Assembly (NCBI GenBank): GCA_020072965.1
Contig: JAIQFY010000056.1
Coordinates: 1-34,206 of the forward strand
Direction of reading: 5' to 3'
DNA: 34,206 nucleotides
Source: Terriglobia bacterium
GTDB lineage: Bacteria > Acidobacteriota > Terriglobia > JAIQFV01
The translations under genes and the position numbers were made by a program. Shown here piece after piece: positions 26,599-33,754 of the stretch (positions within the stretch are counted from its first letter, which is position 1; every line of letters starts with the position of its first letter). The notes under the pieces are model-generated. The model ran no database searches, was not told the DNA's origin, and was given only the letters and a program-made list of their open reading frames with translations.

Positions 26599-27060
26599 AT
26601 GCGCGGCTTACTTGCGGAGTACATCGTTGCCCGCGCGCTGGGCGTCGATACGGGACGTGTGCGCGAGGGTTGGGCTACGTTCGATCTGACGACACCTGAA
26701 GGCGTGAAGGTGGAAGTGAAGTCGGCTGCGTACTTGCAGAGTTGGTACCAGAAGGAGCCTTCGGTTATCAGCTTCAGCATAAAGAAGAGTCGCGCTTGGA
26801 ACCCGGACACAAATGAGTTCGAAGGCGATCGGCGACGGCAGGCCGACGTCTACGTTTTTGCGCTGCTGGCTCACCAAGACAAGGCGATGTTGGATCCCCT
26901 TAATTTGGATCAGTGGGAGTTCTATGTGCTTGCGACTCGGGCCATTGAAGAGCATGGGGCAAACAAGCATTCGATTTCGCTGCCGGTGCTTTGTGGGCTG
27001 GGGGCAGGACCTCATAGGTACCAGGCGCTGCGGCGGGCGGTTGCGATGGCTGTTGAGTAA
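26599..27060 (+). CDS. Small PD-(D/E)XK-like protein, possibly 5'-truncated
   Basis: A 153-residue protein starting MRGLLAEYIVARALG. Related proteins, as I recall them, have a longer N-terminus before the RG-x-LAEYIVA block. It has a GVKVEVKSAAYLQSW segment (about 35-49) with the E-x-K of restriction-like nucleases, then RRRQADVYVFALLAHQDK and LDQWEFYVLATRAIEE. Substrate and role are unknown. No Shine-Dalgarno is visible before the ATG, and in-frame sequence continues upstream to a stop at 26563, which supports an N-terminal loss or a non-standard start. Two broken copies of its C-terminal half occur at 27543-27719 and 30242-30540. All three copies are followed by an AATCTTTCGCCCC hairpin. 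Confidence 0.65.
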   Translation: MRGLLAEYIVARALGVDTGRVREGWATFDLTTPEGVKVEVKSAAYLQSWYQKEPSVISFSIKKSRAWNPDTNEFEGDRRRQADVYVFALLAHQDKAMLDPLNLDQWEFYVLATRAIEEHGANKHSISLPVLCGLGAGPHRYQALRRAVAMAVE

Positions 27061-27077
27061 TGAAGAGAGGGCGAAGG

Positions 27078-27188
27078 AATCTTTCGCCCCTACGGGGCTT
27101 TGGCGTCGAGGGTGGGGTTACCCCGGGCTTGCTCCACAAAAAGCGTGGAGCGGCGCCCGGGGCTACATTCTTTCCGGCCCTCTGGGCC
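27078..27188. repeat. Hairpin cluster after the PD-(D/E)XK-like gene
   Basis: First comes the AATCTTTCGCCCCTACGGGGCT hairpin unit in a slightly shortened form. A strong two-part stem follows: CCCCGGGC (27121-27128) with GCCCGGGG (27155-27162), enclosing GCTCCAC (27131-27137) with GTGGAGC (27145-27151) around a 7-base loop. Last is GGCCC-TCT-GGGCC (27176-27188). It may stop transcription of the gene on its left, although no T-run follows the big stem. Confidence 0.75.
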
Positions 27189-27284
27189 TACATCTAGAAA
27201 GATTCGGGACGGTCTGACAATTGGGGACAGCCCCGAACTTGGAGAATCCAGTCTTGAACTACAGGATCGTGCCTGAGGTACTGG

Positions 27285-27388
27285 GAACAGCGGGGGATCA
27301 CCGCTAAGGCGCAGAGAGCGCGGAGTTCATAATTCGATGTTTCAAGGGTTGGTAGCCTCCCCGCGGCTTCATGCGGGGGGGGCGTTTG
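27285..27388. repeat. Composite repeat with GC-hairpin (copy 1)
   Basis: It begins GGGGATCACCGCTAAGGCGCAG and ends in the hairpin at 27355-27383, with the left arm GCCTCCCCGC and a G-run right arm. The same order of parts is found at 33789-33876 and 34028-34134. Confidence 0.75.
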
Positions 27389-27502
27389 CGTGAAGATGGC
27401 AGAACAGGTGATTTCTTGTAAGCCGAAGGCACAAGCCCACGCAAAGCACAAATTGCCGGGCGGAGCGACTAGGAATCAACTCCTTGAAATTTGCGCGCAC
27501 AA

Positions 27503-27534
27503 GCCCCCCCCGCACAAACCGCGGGGACGCTACC
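27503..27534. repeat. GC-hairpin element, inverted copy
   Basis: The strand-swapped form of the hairpin at 27355-27383 (G then eight C, GCACAAACCGCGGGG, ACGCTACC). The two copies face each other about 120 bases apart. The inverted copy ends about nine bases before a fragment of the PD-(D/E)XK-like gene begins. Confidence 0.75.
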
Positions 27535-27542
27535 AGAGCGTC

Positions 27543-27719
27543 AACCTGGCTCAGTGGGAGTTTTATGTGCTTGCGACAAGGGCCATTGAAGAGCGTGGGG
27601 CAAACAAGCAGTCGATTTCCCTATCAGCGCTTCGGAGGCTGGGGGTGGGACCTCATGGGTACCAGGCGCTGCGGCAGGCGGTTGCGGAGGCTGGAGCGTC
27701 AGGGAAAGAGGGCAAATGA
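27543..27719 (+). pseudogene. Partial copy (C-terminal third) of the PD-(D/E)XK-like gene
   Basis: It translates to NLAQWEFYVLATRAIEERG and onwards, matching residues about 101-153 of the protein at 26599-27060 with scattered substitutions, and ends in TGA at 27717-27719. It lacks the N-terminal two thirds, including the E-x-K strand. An open frame continues upstream to 27390, but that part is repeat DNA. Confidence 0.75.
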
Positions 27720-28095
27720 ATCTTTCGCCCCTGACGGGGCTCGTTGCCCTTGTTGATGCGTGTTCCCACGGCTGCCGCCGTGGGCTAAAGGTCTAGTGCC
27801 CCGCAAGCGGGGCTCAATGCGAACAGCTGGCGCCGTGGGCCAAAGATCTAACGGCCCCATAAAGGGGGCTGAAAGGGATTGGTTACCCAAGATTGAGGCC
27901 GAGGGCTAAATCCGCCCGAGGCGCACTAACGCCCCGCAAGCGGGGCTCTGCATTCTTTGGGGATTCGTGACCCACGGCTGGCGCCGTGGGCCAAAGATCC
28001 AGCGCTCCGCAAAGCGGAGCTGAAAGGGATGGGTTACCCAAGATTGAGGCCGTGGGCCAAATCCGCCCGAGGCGGACCGCGAAGCGGGGCTGAGA
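27719..28095. repeat. REP-like palindrome cluster
   Basis: It starts with AATCTTTCGCCCCTGACGGGGCT (27719-27741), then repeated CCCACGGCTGxCGCCGTGGG and GCCCCGCAAGCGGGGC hairpins with CAAAGATCTA linkers. A longer unit, GAAAGGGATTGGTTACCCAA followed by GATTGAGGCCG and AAATCCGCCCGAGGCG, occurs twice (27871-27926 and 28022-28075). There is no coding potential; short frames here are repeat read-through. Confidence 0.8.
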
Positions 28096-28226
28096 CGGAT
28101 TGGATCCACTGTCAAGAACTCAGGACGGCGACGAATTTCTTGGTTGGCTGTTTAAAAGCGGGCCCGGAAATACACCGAGCGGAGACGAAACCAAGCGGGG
28201 CCGGTCTGCGCCGGCCCCGCACCTGG

Positions 28227-29924
28227 CTAGAACAGCAACGTGATGGACTTTTGATAGCCGGCAGCGCCGTGTATATAACCCCAGCCGTTAATGACCCGGT
28301 CCCATGCATACAGGAAAAATGAATGTGCGCAGTGGATCGAGGTCGGGTCGCCGGCCACCTTGGCATTCCAGGGCGTCGGGCCTGGCGGCGGAACGGCGAC
28401 ACCGGTGATGCCCGCCCAGAGGCGCGTCGGTGTAATGTGGTTGTTGTAGTTGTCCGACGAGACGGACATGGACTTATTATCTCCCCAGTAAGCCGTAAGG
28501 CTCCAACCCAGCAGGTGGGATTGAGGCGCCGAGGCCGTTACCTGGAACGTGAACGTGGGGGTACCGGTGTTGACGATCGCGCAGGTGTTGACGGGCACGT
28601 TGCCCGGTTGTTGGAGGATCTGCTGGATGCTGGCGACCGGCAGGGTGTTGTCGATCATCACCCTGGCGAAGCGGCCGGGATCGGTAGCGTGTCCAATCTC
28701 GGACGCAGGGCTCTGAGCGGAGAACAGTTTGATGCTGATCGTGTTGACGCCGTTCGGCTGGCCGGTGGTATCCAGGAGAAGGCCCAGCCAGAAGTTGAGC
28801 CAGATCTGGCCCGGGGAGCGCAAAGGATAGTAGCCGCCGGGGGCCGGAATCGTGGTGACCAGCTCGAACCGGGTGAGCGGGACGCTCCAGAGGTAGTCGC
28901 CGAATGCCTGCGTCACCTGGACTGGGGGCCCCCCCAAGCCGGCGATGAACACCTGATAGAAATTGGCTCCCATGCTGCGCGCATGTTGCCAGTTGATCAT
29001 CAGCGGAAGAGTGCCTCCGAAGGGGCAATCTTTGACCTGGAAGAAATAGGTCGGGTCCATGGTGGTATCCGCATAACCGTTGGGCAGGTGCACCGCATCG
29101 GCCGGCACAAAGCCGATCCCGAGGAAAATGGGCCCGGCCGCGGTATAGACGGAAGCGGTCAGATCGACCTCACTGACCTCCGTCGCGCAGGCGATCAGGA
29201 CTTGATTGGAAGAAAGGACAGCGACGCTGTAAGGCGCGAATGCTGTGGGCCCGGCGATGCCCATGACCGTGGCCGGCGAGGTGGTGAGGTCGGCCTTGAG
29301 CACGGTACCTGTGGGGTTGGGTTGTGGAAACAGGATGGTGCTCTCGCCGGCGTCCGCCCACGTCAAATGGCGGGGACCGTTCAGGCCACTGGCAATGACG
29401 ACGCTCGTGTTCGTCGAAAGGTCGAATCGGGTGATGGTGCCGGCATCGGAGCTGACATAGAGGAAACGGCCGTCGCCGGTGACCAGTACGCCGCGGGGGT
29501 TGGAGATCGTCGCCACCACCGTCTTGACGCCGCTGGTGAGATTGATCTGCTGGATGTGGCCGCCCGTAAACTCTGCCACGTAGGCCACGCCATGCGCCTC
29601 ATCCAGGGCAACCTGGGAAATGCCGTTCAGTCCGCCGGCCACCACGCTGGCGGCGGCCCGGTTCATGTTGGTCAAGCTAAGGCGCAACAGTGTGCCGGGA
29701 CCCTCCGTGACATAGGCATGGAGGCCGTCGGCGCTGAGTTCAACGTCGTGCGGTGCATTGTACCCGCTGCCAAGAACAGTCTTGACGTGAGTGTGGGCGG
29801 TCACGGCGATTATGTTGCCGGAACCGGCATCCGCAGCGTAAAGTTGGTCGGTGCTGACCCGGTAGGAACTGCCTTGCAGATCAGCATAGCCGGTAGCGAT
29901 GGTCGTCGGAACTGGTAGTGGCAT
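28227..29924 (-). CDS. Beta-propeller (NHL/YVTN-like) protein with unassigned C-terminal domain
   Basis: A 565-residue protein. Residues 1 to about 290 hold six or seven propeller blades with forms such as LYAADAGSGNIIAV, AYVTEGPGTLLRLSL, AYVAEFTGGHIQQINL and LYVSSDAGTITRFDL, typical of NHL/YVTN/SMP-30-like propellers. Residues about 300-565 contain a beta-looking domain with PGQIWLNFWLGLLLD and Trp/Tyr-rich ends that I do not recognise. No signal peptide is apparent. A GGGAGG about 5 bases upstream of the ATG supports the start at 29924. The gene is clearly more GC-rich than its surroundings, and the opposite strand is open for about 530 codons as a by-product. Both points suggest a different origin from the left-hand genes. 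Confidence 0.8.
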   Translation of the reverse strand: MPLPVPTTIATGYADLQGSSYRVSTDQLYAADAGSGNIIAVTAHTHVKTVLGSGYNAPHDVELSADGLHAYVTEGPGTLLRLSLTNMNRAAASVVAGGLNGISQVALDEAHGVAYVAEFTGGHIQQINLTSGVKTVVATISNPRGVLVTGDGRFLYVSSDAGTITRFDLSTNTSVVIASGLNGPRHLTWADAGESTILFPQPNPTGTVLKADLTTSPATVMGIAGPTAFAPYSVAVLSSNQVLIACATEVSEVDLTASVYTAAGPIFLGIGFVPADAVHLPNGYADTTMDPTYFFQVKDCPFGGTLPLMINWQHARSMGANFYQVFIAGLGGPPVQVTQAFGDYLWSVPLTRFELVTTIPAPGGYYPLRSPGQIWLNFWLGLLLDTTGQPNGVNTISIKLFSAQSPASEIGHATDPGRFARVMIDNTLPVASIQQILQQPGNVPVNTCAIVNTGTPTFTFQVTASAPQSHLLGWSLTAYWGDNKSMSVSSDNYNNHITPTRLWAGITGVAVPPPGPTPWNAKVAGDPTSIHCAHSFFLYAWDRVINGWGYIHGAAGYQKSITLLF

Positions 29925-30174
29925 TGGAGCCTCCCCTCCTCAGGACTGATTTTGCGTTCAACCCGGATTTCGATATTGGTTTCTTGAGTCAGAGCAGTAT
30001 ACACCCCCACGTCCGCAACCACAATTTTGCATTCCAGGCCCCCGCCCGTGAAGGAAAAGCAGGTGTCAGGTGCAGGGAGAGAAGGTTATAGGTGATAGGT
30101 CGTAGGTAATAGGAGAAAGCAGTTCAAAGTTCAAGGTTTCAAGTTCAAAGTCGAAAAGCCAGAATTCGAAGAGA

Positions 30175-30234
30175 AGGGACAGACACCTGGTTTAGAGAAG
30201 GTTCAAAATACAAGAGCGTGAGGTGTCAGTCCCT
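30175..30234. repeat. Inverted-repeat mini-element, copy 1
   Basis: The left arm AGGGACAGACACCT (30175-30188) pairs with the right arm AGGTGTCAGTCCCT (30221-30234), with one mismatch. The core of about 32 bases ends GAGCGTG. It could be a non-autonomous element or a REP-type hairpin mobilised by a Y1 (RAYT-type) transposase encoded elsewhere. Confidence 0.75.
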
Positions 30235-30241
30235 ATTCTTT

Positions 30242-30312
30242 GAAGGCGATCGGTGACGGCAGGCCGACGTCTATGTTTTCTCGCTGCTGGCGCACCAAGA
30301 CAAGGCGACGCT
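30242..30312 (+). pseudogene. Internal fragment of the PD-(D/E)XK-like gene
   Basis: About 70 bases match 26819-26888 of the intact gene (the EGDRRRQADVYVFALLAHQDKA region) with several substitutions, including a CGA to TGA change giving a stop. Mini-elements lie on both sides. Confidence 0.75.
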
Positions 30313-30319
30313 GAAGAGA

Positions 30320-30379
30320 AGGGACAGACACCGGCTTCAGAGAAGCTTCTAAGTGATAGAGCGTGAGGTGTCAGTCCCT
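30320..30379. repeat. Inverted-repeat mini-element, copy 2
   Basis: Arms AGGGACAGACACC (30320-30332) and GGTGTCAGTCCCT (30367-30379) match copy 1. The core is diverged, but GAGCGTG is kept beside the right arm. It replaces about 17 bases of the PD-(D/E)XK-like reading frame, between the HQDKA and QWEFY codons. Confidence 0.78.
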
Positions 30380-30381
30380 AT

Positions 30382-30540
30382 ATTTTGGCTCAGTGGGAGT
30401 TCTACGTGGTGGCGACGCGAACCATCGAAGAGCATTTGTCCAATCGGCAGTCAGTTTCTTTATCGGCGCTTCAGAGGCTGGGGGCGGGACCCCATAGTTA
30501 CAAAAGCCTGCGGAAGGCGGTTGCGGAGGCTGGCGCGTAA
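30382..30540 (+). pseudogene. C-terminal fragment of the PD-(D/E)XK-like gene
   Basis: From QWEFYVVATRTIEEH to a TAA at 30538-30540 it keeps 49 codons in frame without internal stops, matching the C-terminus of the protein at 26599-27060. It has no start codon of its own in this frame. An AATCTTTCGCCCC hairpin follows at 30558, as it does after the other copies. Confidence 0.75.
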
Positions 30541-30578
30541 GGAAGAGAAAGAATAGGAATCTTTCGCCCCTGACGGGG

Positions 30579-30611
30579 CAAGAAATTGGGGGCACCGCGG
30601 AGCCGCAGGGA
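30579..30611. repeat. 33-bp dispersed repeat, copy 1
   Basis: GCAAGAAATTGGGGGCACCG followed by CGGAGCCGCAGGGA. It recurs with a single change (CCACAGG) at 31433-31465. Confidence 0.8.
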
Positions 30612-30736
30612 GCGCGGAGCGGGAGAGTCCAAGGTCCAAAGTCGGAAACCAGAAACCCAATACAGCTCGTTGTGCCTTCCGCCACTGAGGGCAGGAGTTC
30701 AAGGTGAAGGACAAGGGCAGCCGGCGGATTCTTGAC

Positions 30737-30997
30737 TCAACGATAGGCTTCCTTGCGGTGACGAACGGCGATGATGTCGACGAGTCGCTGGTGATCATCA
30801 ACGGTGAAAACGACCCGGTAGGGACCCACGCGAATTCGCCACAGATTTTCTTCTCCCCGCAGTTTCCTGCAACCGTGAGGACGCGGATTGGATGCCAGCG
30901 CCTCGATGGCAGGAAAGATCCGACGAACGATCGAGGCATCCAAGCCCTCCAATTCTTTGCGGGCTGATCTCGCAAAGGTGAGAGCATAGTTATTCAT
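30737..30997 (-). CDS. RelE/ParE-family toxin
   Basis: An 86-residue protein with the compact RelE layout: an N-terminal strand (YALTFARSARKEL), a helix pair including LDASIVRRIFPAIEALASNPRP, then KLRGEENLWRIRVGPYRVVFTVDD and a final VDIIAVRHRKEAYR. R67-type and H82-type residues (PYRV, RHRKE) are those used for ribosome-dependent mRNA cleavage in RelE homologues. The start overlaps the antitoxin gene by eight bases. It forms a type II toxin-antitoxin operon with the upstream gene on the same strand. Confidence 0.88.
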   Translation of the reverse strand: MNNYALTFARSARKELEGLDASIVRRIFPAIEALASNPRPHGCRKLRGEENLWRIRVGPYRVVFTVDDHQRLVDIIAVRHRKEAYR

Positions 30998-31187
30998 GGG
31001 TGCGCAGTTTGCCCTGGCGCTGCAAACGCTCTTTTACGCTTTGCAGGGATTCTCGGGGTTCATGTTTTCGTTGACGGGCGACCAACCGGTCGAAGACGTC
31101 CTCCCAAAGATCGCCGTGCTTTTTGAGGTCGAGGACGACCCCCGTCCGTTCACCCTTCTCGTTAACAATGAAATGAACACCTTGCAT
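30990..31187 (-). CDS. Antitoxin of the RelE-type pair
   Basis: A 65-residue acidic/basic protein (VHFIVNEKGERTGVVLDLKKHGDLWEDVFDRLVA, then a charged tail). The pattern is that of short Phd/RelB-like antitoxins: a strand, the T-x-VVLDL segment, then a helix that wraps around the toxin. AGGAGG lies 11 bases upstream of the ATG. It probably neutralises the toxin and represses the operon promoter, as is usual for the family; I see no clear operator palindrome. Confidence 0.8.
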   Translation of the reverse strand: MQGVHFIVNEKGERTGVVLDLKKHGDLWEDVFDRLVARQRKHEPRESLQSVKERLQRQGKLRTHE

Positions 31188-31319
31188 TGGTGGCTCTTCC
31201 TCCTAGAATTGTGGGTGGTTATTATAACACTGCCATGAGAGCCTCCATGAGAAAGTAATAGCCGGGCGCCGAAAGTATGGTAGGACTGGGGGTCAGCGCG
31301 GAGGCGCAGAAACCGCAGG

Positions 31320-31376
31320 ATTCAAAGTTCAAAAAAGCAAGTCCAAAGTCCAAGGTCCAAAGTCCAAAATCGAAAA
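31320..31376. repeat. GTCCAAA-type short direct repeats
   Basis: AAGTTCAAA, AAGTCCAAA, AGTCCAAGG, TCCAAAGTCC and similar units follow each other with a 7-10 base rhythm. Similar short blocks are at 30118-30165, 30625-30645 and 33829-33841. Confidence 0.7.
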
Positions 31377-31432
31377 CCCCCATTGACCATTTTCAGCAGA
31401 GGCGAGACAAAAGCCTTTTCGCCACTGTCCGA

Positions 31433-31465
31433 GCAAGAAATTGGGGGCACCGCGGAGCCACAGGG
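31433..31465. repeat. 33-bp dispersed repeat, copy 2
   Basis: Same sequence as 30579-30611 with one substitution; the two copies flank the toxin-antitoxin genes in direct orientation. Confidence 0.8.
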
Positions 31466-31748
31466 ATGAGAAGTTGGGTGCCGCGGACATACTCTTTGTG
31501 CATGTCTGCGAACAAGGCCGCGGGAGAATGTCCTGCGGATTTGGATACGGAGCGCAGGCATGTCCGCCGCGGCGGACGCGCCTGCGGCACCCGTGCGGAT
31601 GACGCGTAAGGATTCGCGAGAAGGGGGCCATAAACTCGTGACTGTCCCGAATAGTGCTTCACATTTTCAGTCATTACTTGAGTCAAGATGAAATGCTTTG
31701 GGGGGAGTTCGGCAAAATTCAGAATGCTTCAATTGGACCGGAGGCTTG

Positions 31749-32876
31749 TCATGTTCGAGGGGCTGCTGAAAGGCGTTTAATGCCTGCGTCAATCCCCTTT
31801 CGCATCCACCAAGTGGCATTCGTGGGGAGCTTCAAACGAACCGCCTGAAAAGTCCGCAATGCCTCTGCACGCTGACCCGCCGCCTCTTCAAGCATAGCCA
31901 GGTAGTAGTCCCGGCTCAAACGCTTCGAGTCGTCAAAGTCCGCGCCACCGAACAACCATCGAAATGTAGCCAGCTGCTCGGCGGGAGGAAGAGCGGAAAT
32001 CAATCTTTCGATCGACGCCCCGCCGGGATCCGCAATGAAGTGCGAATAATAGATGAACCAGATGTTTTCGCGTGTGGCGGAATCGATGTTTTCATTTTTT
32101 TGCCGCATGTCGTTGGCCACCCGGATCAACTCCAGTTCAGGCTCTTCGCTTTGCACATTCCAGAGGGCAGCTAACTGCAGTGTGCGCACATAATCGCGTC
32201 CCCGAGTCCCGGCAAGTGCCCCGGCGAAATGTGTCCTGGCATCCTCGATCTTGCCCCGATTCCAGAGTATCCAGTGTCCCCACATGGCATGAGCATAAGG
32301 GTTGTGGGGGTCGACCTCCAACGATTGACGGTAACGCTGCTCGGGGTCTAATCCTGCAACTCCATCCCTTGTCCGGAGAAAATCGGCCCAGCCGAGGTGT
32401 GCCAGAAGATCTGCCTTTCGTGAACCGTTGGCCTTCGTGGTGCCGACGATGATTCGTGAACCGTTGGCCTTCGTGGTGCCGACGATGAGCACGGGAGTGA
32501 CTTTGTTGGCAATATCCGTGAAAGTCTCCTGCCGTCCACCCAAGTGAACATCTTCAAGCCATGCCATCGCGAGGTTTTCCCGGGCAGTACGTACCTCGGG
32601 ATCCTCATTCAAAATGTGGGCCGCTTCTTCAAAGGTCGTCCATGCGGAGGAAAAATCACGCCCGCCCTGTTGCAGTTTGCCAGCTGCCAACAGTTCAGCG
32701 GTGCGACGATGCCGTTCGCGATAGCCAGACACAAGATTTGTGAGCTGATATATCCCAAAAATCAACGAGAGGATCGCGGTAGCACCACCGACCCATTTCA
32801 TGGCGGTACCGGTCTTGCCGGAAGGCCCGGGAGATTGGTGTTCCCCGGAGGGTGCTTTCTTCATTTTGTTCGTCAT
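31749..32876 (-). CDS. Membrane-anchored TPR-like protein
   Basis: A 375-residue protein with a short cytoplasmic N-terminus, one membrane span (about 27-48, WVGGATAILSLIFGIYQLTNLV) and a large helical domain. TPR-like pairs are visible: GRDFSSAWTTFEEAAHILN, the YRQSLEVDPHNPYAHAMWGHW block with GKIEDARTHFAGAL, and RAEALRTFQAVRLKLP. It should serve as a protein-protein scaffold in the envelope. An exact 12-residue duplication (IVGTTKANGSR and one more residue, twice) interrupts the domain. The start is uncertain: 32876, 32912 and 32921 are all ATGs, none has a good Shine-Dalgarno, and the frame remains open to 33206. I chose 32876 because upstream codons run through an ATT-repeat. Confidence 0.7.
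   Translation of the reverse strand: MTNKMKKAPSGEHQSPGPSGKTGTAMKWVGGATAILSLIFGIYQLTNLVSGYRERHRRTAELLAAGKLQQGGRDFSSAWTTFEEAAHILNEDPEVRTARENLAMAWLEDVHLGGRQETFTDIANKVTPVLIVGTTKANGSRIIVGTTKANGSRKADLLAHLGWADFLRTRDGVAGLDPEQRYRQSLEVDPHNPYAHAMWGHWILWNRGKIEDARTHFAGALAGTRGRDYVRTLQLAALWNVQSEEPELELIRVANDMRQKNENIDSATRENIWFIYYSHFIADPGGASIERLISALPPAEQLATFRWLFGGADFDDSKRLSRDYYLAMLEEAAGQRAEALRTFQAVRLKLPTNATWWMRKGIDAGIKRLSAAPRT
32417..32488. repeat. Perfect 36-bp tandem duplication inside the TPR-like gene
   Basis: The unit TTCGTGAACCGTTGGCCTTC and 16 further bases occupies 32417-32452 and repeats at 32453-32488. The length is a multiple of three, so the frame is kept. Confidence 0.9.
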
Positions 32877-33153
32877 AATAAGATTCGTATTATTATTATT
32901 CGGGACGGGCATAATTTCCATGAAAATTAGGAATAAAAAACGAAGGGGGTCAGCCTGGACATAGGTCAGAGAGGTATTGTGGAAACGGCGAATCGTCGAG
33001 AGAGGATGTCCTTGGGTTGGGCCATGGCAACGGGTGTATGATTGCGGGGCGGACGTTACGGGGAAAGTGATCAGCTCCGAGCGGGCCTTCTCAGTTTGAC
33101 CCCCTTTGTTCATTATAATATGCCCAATGAGACTCCTTCCGTTGGAGAAAAAC

Positions 33154-33729
33154 ATGACTCGAAGATTCAGGCCTGTGTTTGTCTTTATCGCATTGGGGTG
33201 CCTCACGGCATGCGCCGCCGTTTCACATCACCCACAAAGCAAGCCAGTGGGCGTGGATGGAATTGCTTGTGTGGGAGATGTGATGCAGCCACCACCCGGG
33301 CTCGTGGAAATAGAGAACGCGGAGCTATTGGCTGAAGCACGTGGACCGTCTGGAGAAGGAAAATTGTGCGCGGGAAGGGTTTTTCGGGTCACACACCCAC
33401 TGACGGTCTATCGGGTGTGGGATAACTCGAAAGGCTATTCCGAATATGGCCGCTGGTGGTCGTTTTCACCTCCTCAAGGGCCTCGGGAATCTTACCGTGA
33501 AGCCAATGAAGTCTGCACATCGTGGAGTCCACTGGATCGTCTGAGTGCCTGTATGCTCAAAATCGGTGCACTCATTGTCATCGGTCCAGGGCAGAGTGCT
33601 ACTTGCAGTGGTACGAGCTATGGAAAGTCGCCCGTAAATCAAGTTTATGTGCCCAACGATTTGAAGAACGGTCAATTATACGTTGAGAATTGTATTGCGA
33701 CCGGAAAGTGGCCAATCAACTCGCCGTGA
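33154..33729 (+). CDS. Small lipoprotein, function unknown
   Basis: A 191-residue protein. The signal peptide MTRRFRPVFVFIALGCLTAC ends in the lipobox L-T-A-C with C20 as the lipid-modified residue. The mature part begins AAVSHHPQSKPVG and carries at least six more Cys, suggesting disulfides in the periplasm. It has aromatic stretches (VYRVWDNSKGYSEYGRWWSF). I do not recognise the family. GGAG six bases before the ATG fixes the start; the frame begins at 33106 without support. The gene is divergent from the TPR-like gene, about 277 bases away. Confidence 0.8.
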   Translation: MTRRFRPVFVFIALGCLTACAAVSHHPQSKPVGVDGIACVGDVMQPPPGLVEIENAELLAEARGPSGEGKLCAGRVFRVTHPLTVYRVWDNSKGYSEYGRWWSFSPPQGPRESYREANEVCTSWSPLDRLSACMLKIGALIVIGPGQSATCSGTSYGKSPVNQVYVPNDLKNGQLYVENCIATGKWPINSP

Positions 33730-33754
33730 GCTGTCACCTCCAAAGTCGTTTCCA

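Larger units (their letters stand above)
29925..30736. other. Repeat-rich region with gene fragments
   Basis: No intact gene is present. It holds CAAAGTTCAAGGTTTC-type direct repeats (30118-30165), two inverted-repeat mini-elements, two fragments of the PD-(D/E)XK-like gene, one AATCTTTCGCCCC hairpin (30558-30579) and GTCCAAGGTCCAAAGTC repeats near 30630. Confidence 0.7.
31188..31748. other. Repeat-rich spacer, no gene
   Basis: It contains a run of GTCCAAA-type short repeats (31320-31376) and a second copy of GCAAGAAATTGGGGGCACCG (31433 onwards; first copy 30579). A GC-rich stretch follows. I find no supported gene on either strand. Confidence 0.6.

Noticed and set aside
27719-28095. CRISPR array
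   Set aside because: The repeats are palindromes of unequal length and spacing with no unique spacers of constant size, and no cas gene is nearby.
28323-29918. A 531-codon open frame on the plus strand opposite the beta-propeller gene
   Set aside because: Its translation is Gly/Arg/Asp/His-rich without any domain pattern, and the minus strand encodes clear propeller blades with a Shine-Dalgarno. The open frame is a by-product of GC-rich codon use.
32877-33206. N-terminal extension of the TPR-like gene
   Set aside because: It would run through an ATT-repeat and overlap the lipoprotein gene's start on the other strand; no ribosome-binding site supports it.
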